Assembly: GCF_001540865.1 (NCBI RefSeq)
Contig: NC_033628.1
Location: 10,654,415-10,718,414, forward strand
Length of the DNA stretch: 64,000 bases
Reading direction: 5' to 3'
From: Ananas comosus
Lineage: Eukaryota; Streptophyta; Magnoliopsida; Poales; Bromeliaceae
Part shown: positions 56,931 to 64,000 of the stretch, one piece after another
Numbering within the stretch: the stretch's first letter is position 1
Layout of the letters: each line of letters starts with the position of its first letter
Notes under the pieces: generated by a model
Databases searched by the model: none
Seen by the model: only the letters and a program-made list of their open reading frames with translations
What the model was told of the DNA's origin: nothing
Program-made: the position numbers and the translations under genes

Positions 56931-59900
56931 TCGTGGCTACTATACTATTATGAGTATTGGAGACCTTGTACTCATAAGTTGTTTTCAATGGACAATGGAG
57001 CTTCCGAATCGACAATCCACTCCGTTAAATATGATCTAGACTATTTGAAACTTTTAGAAAATAAATTTCGTAAATTTTCAAAATCATAATAAAATCCGTC
57101 AAGTGGGCATAAAATGAACGGTCAAAATCAAACGACGTTCTAAAAAAGGATGATCGGATCGTTCAATTCAAGATCGGAGTTATTGATCTTTATATATGTA
57201 GTGAATAGAATTTTCTATCAAAAATTCAACAAATTTCGATTCTTTTACACCGTTAAACTAGCAAGTATCCCATACCGACCGTTAAAAATTGTCACATTTG
57301 TGACCTCTTGATCGTAAGGTAAATGATGTCGAAAAATTATAAAATTTGATTTCTAGAAGTTTTAAATGCTGTAAATAACGTTTAACGGTGTGGATCGTCG
57401 ATTCGGACGCTCTATCATCGAAAACAACTTATGAGTACGAGGGCGATCGTACTCATAATAGTATAGTAGCCGGACCCTCTCTATATATATATATAGAATT
57501 AGGCTACTATACTATTTATAGTACCGGAGCTCCGGTACTATAGTCTTATTTTCGATCTTAGGGTGTTCAAATTAACGATCCACACTGTTAAATATGATCT
57601 AGGGTATATGAAGTTCTTAAGAATAAAATTTTAGTTTTTTTTTACATTGTTTATTTAGTAAATAAATTATGTCAAAATGGACGGTGGAAATTGAATAATC
57701 TTTAAAATTTGAGCATAGAACTTTTAAATTCAAGATCAAGAATGTTAACCTTAATCTAGATAGTTTAAAGTATTTTCTATCAAAATTTGAAGAAATTTAG
57801 ATTCTTCTACACCGTTAAACTCCAAACTCGCCATAGTAGCCGATGAAAATTGACAATTTTGAAATGGTTTGATCATAAAGTAAACTATGTTGCAAAAGTA
57901 TAAAATTTTATTTCTAAAAACTTTAAATACCCTAGATCAGTTTTAACAGTGTGGATCGTTGATTTGAACACCCTAAGATCGAAAACGAGACTATAGTATC
58001 TGAGCCCCAGTATTATAGATAGTATAGGAGACTAGCTCTATATATATATATATATATATATATAATGAGAGGGAGGTCTACAGTGGACCTCCCTTTCACG
58101 CGGTCCACGAGGCCGAAGTGGCCTAGTGGACCGCGACGAGGCCGAAGTGGTCTCGTGGATTGCGCAAAAACGTGGCCATGAGCCGCGCTTTTTCCTTCGC
58201 CCTTTTCGTTTTCCGTCGCTCGCCCGCGGAAAACGAAATGGAGGATTTTCTCCAAATATGTAAAACTAGGTTTCACCGAAATTTTTTTTTACATCCAACA
58301 AAACACTTGGAAAACATTTTTCAACTGAAAAATTGTTTTCAGCCTATTTTAACATGGAACCAAACATAGCCTAAGTGCACCAGAAAACTATAACCAGTCC
58401 CATCTCTCTCCAAACCTAATGCAACTTCCTAGGAAGAGAGTGATTGAGAGTAGATGTGCCTCATGGCATTCGGACTCGGAATTATTTGATTTGTTATTAT
58501 GTGAGACAACCAATTTTTCCTAAAAGTTTAAGCTACAAGAGAGTAGTGTTTTAATATAATTATATTAATACACTCCACACAGGTTGCTCCGGGTGCTTCC
58601 ATCTCCTCAGCGAACAAGAGCTCATCAAACACTTGTACTTTTAAGCACTATATTCCCCTTGTGGAAGGAGGAGATGAGAAAACCGCTCAAAGCGAAACGT
58701 CTCAGAACTTCCAAGAAAAGCAGGAACAGGTGAAGAGTGCTTCCTACACAGATGCTGATAATCATGGTCAAAACGGAGTTTACGTGAACTGGAAGGAGAA
58801 ATTAACTTACAAAAAGAAGCTGGACGTGAGAGAGCAGCGAACAATTCGTGGCCCACTTCTGAACAACGATCTGCGAGGAGCTCAATGCTACTCGAAGCAT
58901 GTCCCGGAGCAATTCATGAGCCGCAAGAACAATGAGAGCAGCAAGCAATCTAATTTTTCTGGTAACTATGCTCCTACGAAAACCGACGTTCAAGTTAACA
59001 CATCTCAAACAAATCCTACTACCGTGCCTGAGCATAATCACAACATGAACTCTACTACGATGCCTTCTGCTGATCAACCATGTTCAGTATTTGTGCCTTT
59101 TACACAATCGGGCAGCAACCAAGATGCTTCTAGAACCTTTCTGTCGCCCTCATCTTCGAGTCTCATGGTATCTAACTTGCTGCATAATCCAGCAATTCAT
59201 GCAGTAGCCAGCCTCGCAGCTTCATATTGGTCGTCGAACAACTCAAATGCCTCAAGCAGTTCAACCCTAGAAAATAATGGGGCAGTGCCAAATGCACAAG
59301 TGAACTCGTCCCCGAGCATGGTGGCAATGGCTGCCGCCACCGTGGCAGCGGCATCTGCCTGGTGGACGAGTAATGGTCTGTTGCCGCTCTTCCCTCCTGT
59401 TCAGCCTGCCTTCATTTTTCCTCCAATGCAAACTATGCCAATCTCCGCAATGGACATGACTCGAGCTCCAGAGCATAAAGAGGAAAAGAAGGATGATAGA
59501 GGTCACAAGCTTACACAGCACAATGCGGTTTCTAAAGCATTATCATCAGAGTCAGATGAAAGTAGAAGAGATGAAACATTGCGGCAAGCTGCGCTGAAAT
59601 CTATGATAACTAATAAGCCTAAATCCAGACTTCACGACTCCGATAAAGCGGCGTTAAGGACTCCAATTCGCTCTTCTAATGGTTCTAACACGCCTTCAAG
59701 CGGTGATGTAGAAACTGACGGTATGAAAAGGAAACTGCAAAGGGAGGTCAAGGACAAAGATGAGCAAATACATCTTGTTAAAAATCATCTCCCTGAGGAG
59801 ACGAGCAATTACCAGAATTCTAGCAAAGAAATGCTTGATGATTCACGCAAGGTCTCTGGATAAGTTTTCTATATTTCTGATTGTTCCTCATTCTTTGGTT

Positions 59901-60256
59901 GAAAACCTGTGTTCAACACTAATCCTCCAATATCCTCTTCCTTTTCCCAGGGTCGACCTGCCTCTCTGGAGCTGTTTACTGGCGAAAACTTGCGAAAAAT
60001 TCCTTCACTGCCGCCACAGAGCGAAGATAAAGAAGCCACTGCCTTGATGGTGGACCTCATTGGGGAAGCATTTCGATTGAGTACTAAAGTTACGGCCGAA
60101 CCTGAAGAGCATTCTAAAATGAACGAAATTGAACGCGTGAAGCTGAAGTCGAGTCGAAGAGCATTCAAGCCTTACAAGAGATGTTCGGTGGAAGTAGACA
60201 ACCAAGCAACAACAAATGAAGATAGCTCTGACAAGAGATTACGTCTGGGGGGATAA
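51659..60256 (+). CDS. LHY: Circadian clock MYB transcription factor LHY/CCA1-like
   Basis: Coding exons 51659-51697, 51772-51883, 53906-53967, 55039-55263, 55345-55428, 58583-59851 and 59951-60256 join in frame to 698 aa, the usual LHY length. I chose ATG 51659 because [13 protein letters not shown] splices directly to [20 protein letters not shown]. The single MYB/SANT repeat spans about 14-71, ending in SHAQKFF (SHAQKF at 63-68). [11 protein letters not shown] follows, then the SCSEV-like [24 protein letters not shown] (433-446) and [16 protein letters not shown]. The last exon has [11 protein letters not shown] and KRLRLGG. LHY binds evening elements (AAAATATCT) at dawn and represses evening genes such as TOC1. 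The C-terminal GRIAFQALF block is altered to [14 protein letters not shown] donor at 55231 could shorten exon 4 by 11 codons. Confidence 0.95.
54013..54387. repeat. 147-bp duplication plus 24-bp inverted copy in LHY intron 3
   Basis: Unit 1 (54013-54159) is repeated at 54180-54326. The spacer GATTCTGAAACTATACTCAT (54161-54180, plus TTGT) is the exact reverse complement of 54364-54387, just past unit 2. Confidence 0.85.
55924..56595. mobile_element. Tourist-like (PIF/Harbinger) MITE in LHY intron 5
   Basis: The ends GGGCATGTTTGTGTCAG and, from the right, GGGTCTGTTTGTTTGC are bordered by TTA at 55921-55923 and 56596-56598. The subterminal arms repeat GAAAACTACTTCTCCAC-type and GTTTTCACCGAAAATC-type motifs. 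Middle AT-rich. 672 bp, no ORF. Confidence 0.75.
56929..57479. mobile_element. Long-TIR MITE in (TA)n tract, copy E, LHY intron 5
   Basis: Left GGCTACTATACTATTATGAG and right CATAATAGTATAGTAGCCGG are inverted, with further inverted blocks (TTCCGAATCGACAATCC facing GGATCGTCGATTCGG). (TA)n at 56897-56928, TA again at 57481-57494. Confidence 0.8.
57495..58037. mobile_element. Long-TIR MITE in (TA)n tract, copy F, LHY intron 5
   Basis: Left GAATTAGGCTACTATACTAT and right ATAGTATAGGAGACTAGCTC, with inner arms TTAACGATCCACACTGTTAA facing AACAGTGTGGATCGTTGA. It shares the TA tract with copy E on its left and has (TA)n on its right. Confidence 0.8.
58055..58380. other. Hairpin-rich patch and right end of an outer element
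   Basis: GGGAGGTC...GACCTCCC-type and CCACGAGGCCGAAGTGG repeats occur at 58066-58160. The terminus ACATGGAACCAAACATAGCC at 58348-58367 mirrors TGTGTTTGGTTCCACGT at 55856, so the whole 55.85-58.37 kb stretch may be one MITE filled by later insertions. Confidence 0.45.
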
Positions 60257-62320
60257 ACATTACGACGACGGTTTGCATGCGAAAATATGCATTATTTGTA
60301 GTTTGGGTTCTTCTCTACAAATAATAATTTGTGTTAGATTTTTAGAAATAATTTGCGTTATATTGTAGTTTAATTTAGTTGTTCTATCTTTGGTGCTTCC
60401 TTTCGACTGATCATAATTACAATCCTTTTTGGAGATATTGAACATAACATGATTGCTGAGGGGGGCAAACTCTTGCCTTTTAGGACTATTTGTGCACGTC
60501 GTAACGAAGTTTGCATAACCTCTTTAATCATAACAATACATCATATTGTTTTGCATTTCCTTTTTTCTCACTTTGCCTGTGTACTCCTATGACAAATTCT
60601 TTTTAAAAAAAAAAAATTAAAGAAACAAAAAAAAAAATTATTTGTTGTCAAATAAACAGCTTGAAGTATTGTAAGTAATTCATCATCTACTCCTACGCTG
60701 TTTTACGTATTAAATTTTATTATAATATATATAAAAAAAGAAAGCAATGCCAAATGGGATATTGATTTTCGAGAATAGCATAACCTCCTAACCATGGTAA
60801 TGGTAATGTAACATTTCCGTTAGTTGAGAATCCATAGTGATTTCACAAATTCCTCAAGAACTTTAATCACTTTGCAACTTGCATTCAAGATAATAATCTA
60901 AAATTTTAAAACAAAAAGAATCACAAATTCTGAACAGAACGACCCTAAATGGATAAACTGAAGGCAATTTCAAAAGTTTAATTTTACTGTGCAACCCTTT
61001 AGTTTGATTAATTTGAATTAGTCAATGATATTTTCACTCCAAAATTTAAACTAATTATTTATTTTAATAATTTTATAATTATCAGAATGGTATGAAATAT
61101 ACTAACTTGTAAAAATAAAAAAAATTTATTTAAATTTTAAAGCAAAAATATTATTGACCAATTCAAATCAATTAAACTGAAATGTTGGATAATAAAATTA
61201 AAATGGTAGAACGTCAAAAGTCGTGTCAAAATAATTTATAATTTAAATAAATTTTATACATTTATTTTTTTTAATATTTGCATGCTAAATTTACGGTATA
61301 AAATATTATTTATTAAAAAAAAGGAAAAGAATGTTGGTTGGAGTTGCGCTGAAAATGCATTTTTTCTTGTAGCGTAAGAAAAACCCCGCGATGGACAAGA
61401 ATTGCAGAAGAAGTCCTGAGACTGTCCGCAGTCCCCTCGCAAAGTCGCAGCTGCCAGCCCTCCCCTGTCAAAAAGAAATCCGACAGACATCCTTAAATTC
61501 GGGGGATGCGATCCTGCCCTCCTCGGCGAAACACAAAACAGCGAATCCAACAGCCATACATACTCCTTTGTGGGGCCCACCAACCACCGCTAATTAGCGA
61601 CTGTGCTGCCAACAAAAAAAAAATATGGGTGAAAAACAATTTTCAAAGCACGATCATTTTATTCGTCATCCTTTATTATATAGGCGACATAAGTTTAAAA
61701 TTACGTAAACGACGTATAAGGTAATCTCCGGACGGACCGTTTCTTTGACTGCATGATAAGGCTAACAATCTAACTCGATCTTTGACGGCATGATAAGGCT
61801 AGCAATCCAACTCGGCAATCGCAAGCTAGCTACTGCTCGAAATGAGATCAAAATGGATTGCTCGTTTAATAAATGAGTCGAATGCTAAGCTAAATTTTTC
61901 AGCTCGAAATCTTAACGGCCCGAATATGAGCTAGGGCAAGTTTGCTTATGTTCAACTCAATATAGCTCATAGTCTCGTTCATCTGTAATTCAGGTTGTAA
62001 TCTTTGAAGTTGAACACGAGTTGAGGGGGTGGCAGGAGAGAATTTCCTAGCCTCGCGCGAAGCTGCCGCCGCTCCCTCTATTTCTACTTCGCCCATGGAG
62101 GGTCGGGGCAGTGGGGCGAGGCGGTGGTGGCGGCGTAGATCTAAGATGGAGGGTGAGGGAGGAGGAAGGGGTTGGAATGGAAAAGGAGGAGCTCTGATGG
62201 GGAAAGGACAAAAGAAAGAAAAAAGAGAAAAACGGGGACTGCTTCTAACGTAGCAGTCCGTTACATCTCTCCTCCATTAAATCTGACACGAATCTCAGAG
62301 CAGATCTGATGAAGGAGAAC
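60257..62320. other. Intergenic downstream of LHY
   Basis: The LHY 3' UTR runs to perhaps 60440-60550. AT-rich DNA follows. A GC-richer patch at 61380-61600 and another at 62029-62253 contain open frames on both strands but no domain I recognise; the second resembles a leader or first exon of a gene but nothing continues it. Confidence 0.45.
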
Positions 62321-62328
62321 TAATGACT

Positions 62329-62368
62329 AGTGCAGCTACTATACTCATAAGAGTATAGTAACTGCACT
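62329..62368. repeat. 40-bp near-perfect palindrome made of MITE ends
   Basis: AGTGCAGCTACTATACTCAT joins directly to AAGAGTATAGTAACTGCACT. These are the left and right termini of the TA-tract MITE family with all internal sequence gone. Confidence 0.75.
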
Positions 62369-62374
62369 CTATAT

Positions 62375-62912
62375 CTATAATAGTCTTATGTGTTATTAGG
62401 AGTATGAATGTTTTCGTACTACTAAGCCATTTTCGATGATGGGACTTCTGAATCGACGATCAACTCCGTTAGACTTGATTTAGCATATTTAAATTACTTA
62501 GAAAATAAATTTTGTGATTCTTTGATATTATTTATTTTGTGATTAAAATGACTGAGAATCAATGGTTGAAAATAAAATTTCACAAAAAGATATAAGATAG
62601 TACTAAAATTTTTATCAGAGATATTAATCTTGTTGTAAGTAGTATATAAAAAATTTTTATTAAAATTTCATCTGATTTGAATACTTCTGTTAATTAAACT
62701 TGCAAACGGCACAAATCAACCATTAAAAATTGTTGATTGTGAAACTTTTTGATCTCTATATAAATGATATCAAAAAATCGTAAATTTTTTTTTTCTAGAT
62801 AGTTCAAATATACTAGATCAAGTTTAATGGAATCGATTGTTGATTCGAAAACTCCATCATCAAAAACGGCTTAGAACCACGCCTTTATACTCCTAATAGT
62901 ATACAAAACCTA

Positions 62913-62913
<1 letters not shown>
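62375..62913. mobile_element. Long-TIR MITE copy G
   Basis: GTTATTAGGAGTATGAATG, CTGAATCGACGATCAACTCC and TGATTTAGCATATTTAAATT on the left face their partners on the right (TATACTCCTAATAGTATAC end). The right flank is (CT)n then (TA)n. Confidence 0.7.
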
Positions 62914-62945
<32 letters not shown>

Positions 62946-63197
62946 AGCTAGGGCTACTATACTTGTATGAGTATAGGTCCCTTTATACTCATAAGATTTC
63001 GATCATTGGATAAAGGGATGTGTGGTTAGGATGATAGTGGTATCCGGCTAGGATAATAATGATTCCCTAAGGTTGAGTGGGTTGTTTGTTGAATAATATA
63101 ATTTAACGGGTGTAAATGGTCAAAGAAGTAGATCTAATGACTAAAAATTTATGAGTACAAAAGGGTCTATATTTATAAAAGTATAGTAGCCGAACTC
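62946..63197. mobile_element. Short-form TA-tract MITE, copy H
   Basis: The ends GGGCTACTATACTTGTATGA and ATAAAAGTATAGTAGCCG are inverted. The interior is that of 31239-31435 in the opposite orientation. TA tracts on both sides. Confidence 0.75.
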
Positions 63198-63222
63198 TCT
63201 CTCTATATATCTATATATATAG

Positions 63223-63569
63223 AGAACTAGGCTGGTATACTATAGGTAGTACGGAGGTCTTCGAGCTACTAAGTTGTTTTCGATGATACGGCTTTTAAAT
63301 CAATGATTGAATTCATTAAATTTGATCTGCACTATTAAAAATATTTAGAAACTAAATTTCATAATTTTTTGATATTATTTTCAGCCATTCATTTTAAGAC
63401 TAATCATTTACTAGGCAAATGAAGTCAAACAGTTATAAAATTTGATTTCTATAGTTCTAATAATTATTTAGATCATGCCTAATAGAGCCGATCGTCAAAT
63501 CGGATGTCCCATCATTAAAAACAACTTACAAGCACGAAAACCTCCATACTTTCGAATGCGCAGGACTCT
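63223..63569. mobile_element. Internally deleted TA-tract MITE, copy I
   Basis: Starts AGAACTAGGCTGGTATACTA and ends with CTCCATACTTTCGAATGCGC then TA repeats. The middle is shorter than in the long copies. Confidence 0.6.
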
Positions 63570-63599
63570 CTCTCTATATATATATATTACGACTTCTAC

Positions 63600-64000
63600 T
63601 ATTTGAATTTTAGTGCACCTAAAATATAAAAACACCTATATTTTGTGAATTTTATTTATTAGGTTCAAATTTTAATTTTTCAAAATTTATATTCAATTTT
63701 TTGCTCAGTAGTAAGGCCGGCAATGTAGCTTCCTGTTCGCGAGCCATTTAACTTGTTAATAAACAAGCGAATACAAAACTATATCTTTTTAGTTCGATAT
63801 TTTATTAAGCCGGCTCTAGCTCGCTCGTGTTCGGCTCGTTGTCGACCGAAGAAGAGTTAGAAATTTTTGGTGGAGAAATATGTTTGCTGTGTGGGTCAGC
63901 AGAGCATTTTCCTGACAACAAAAATGCCTCAAAACTTGCATCGCCAGCCCAGCAGTCGCAGCACGCAGTCGCGCATCTGAAACGACCTCCAACATTCAAT
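63600..64000. other. Window end, nothing firm
   Basis: A GCTCG-type repeat patch occurs at 63720-63840. An open minus-strand frame reaches the window edge (63805-63999) with no recognisable domain, so I do not call a gene. Confidence 0.4.

Noticed and set aside
62029..62253. Possible first exon of a gene (Gly/Arg-rich frame)
   Set aside because: No recognisable domain, no continuing exons before the transposons at 62.3-63.6 kb.
1..64000. CRISPR arrays, prophage, IS elements, operons
   Set aside because: Spliced plant genes and plant transposons throughout; repeats are transposon arms or microsatellites, not regularly spaced spacers.

Overview
This is a plant nuclear window, most likely from a monocot. 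The genes have intron-rich plant structures, the GC-rich first exons typical of monocot genes, and AT-rich intergenic DNA full of MITEs, SINEs and a solo LTR. A bromeliad or pineapple-like genome is my guess from overall character only. No virus, CRISPR array, rRNA or canonical tRNA gene was seen.

Six protein-coding genes are supported. (1) A SOC1/TM3-clade MIKC MADS-box gene (+, 13672-26509, 7 exons, 208 aa) has a 10.5 kb first intron. (2) A short single-exon membrane-anchored RING-H2 E3 ligase (-, 30111-30719) follows. (3) A TTG1/PAC1-type WD40 gene (-, 36161-37283) has its 3' end scrambled by what looks like a bad contig join at a single N. (4) A plastid ribosomal protein L11 gene (+, 43096-45143, 4 exons, 221 aa) and (5) a CURVATURE THYLAKOID 1B-like gene (+, 46587-48555, 6 exons, 173 aa) are neighbouring plastid-protein genes 1.4 kb apart. 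(6) An LHY/CCA1-type clock MYB gene (+, coding 51659-60256, 7 coding exons, 698 aa) has two uORFs, two upstream G-boxes, and an intron loaded with nested MITEs.

Bases 1-13600 are accessory DNA. They hold long-TIR elements that sit in (TA)n tracts, a Pack-MULE-like element carrying a piece of a 3-ketoacyl-CoA reductase gene, three Mutator-type MITEs (two with perfect 9-bp duplications), a 2.27 kb Ty3/gypsy (Tekay/Del-like) solo LTR with a perfect TSD, a TRIM-like remnant, and a GC-rich island upstream of the SOC1-like promoter. Further copies of the same families lie at 27.8-33.8 kb, 37.5-42.6 kb, 45.7-46.0 kb, 49.9-50.0 kb, inside the LHY intron (55.9-58.4 kb) and at 62.3-63.6 kb.

The genes do not form an operon or pathway cluster. 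SOC1-like (flowering integrator) and LHY (clock) act in the same flowering-time network in known plants, and L11 and CURT1B both act in chloroplasts, but their co-location is probably chance. The strongest new observations are the TA-tract-associated long-TIR family, the gene-capturing element, and a set of single-N joins flanked by direct duplications. One of those joins corrupts TTG1 and another may inflate the SOC1 intron.
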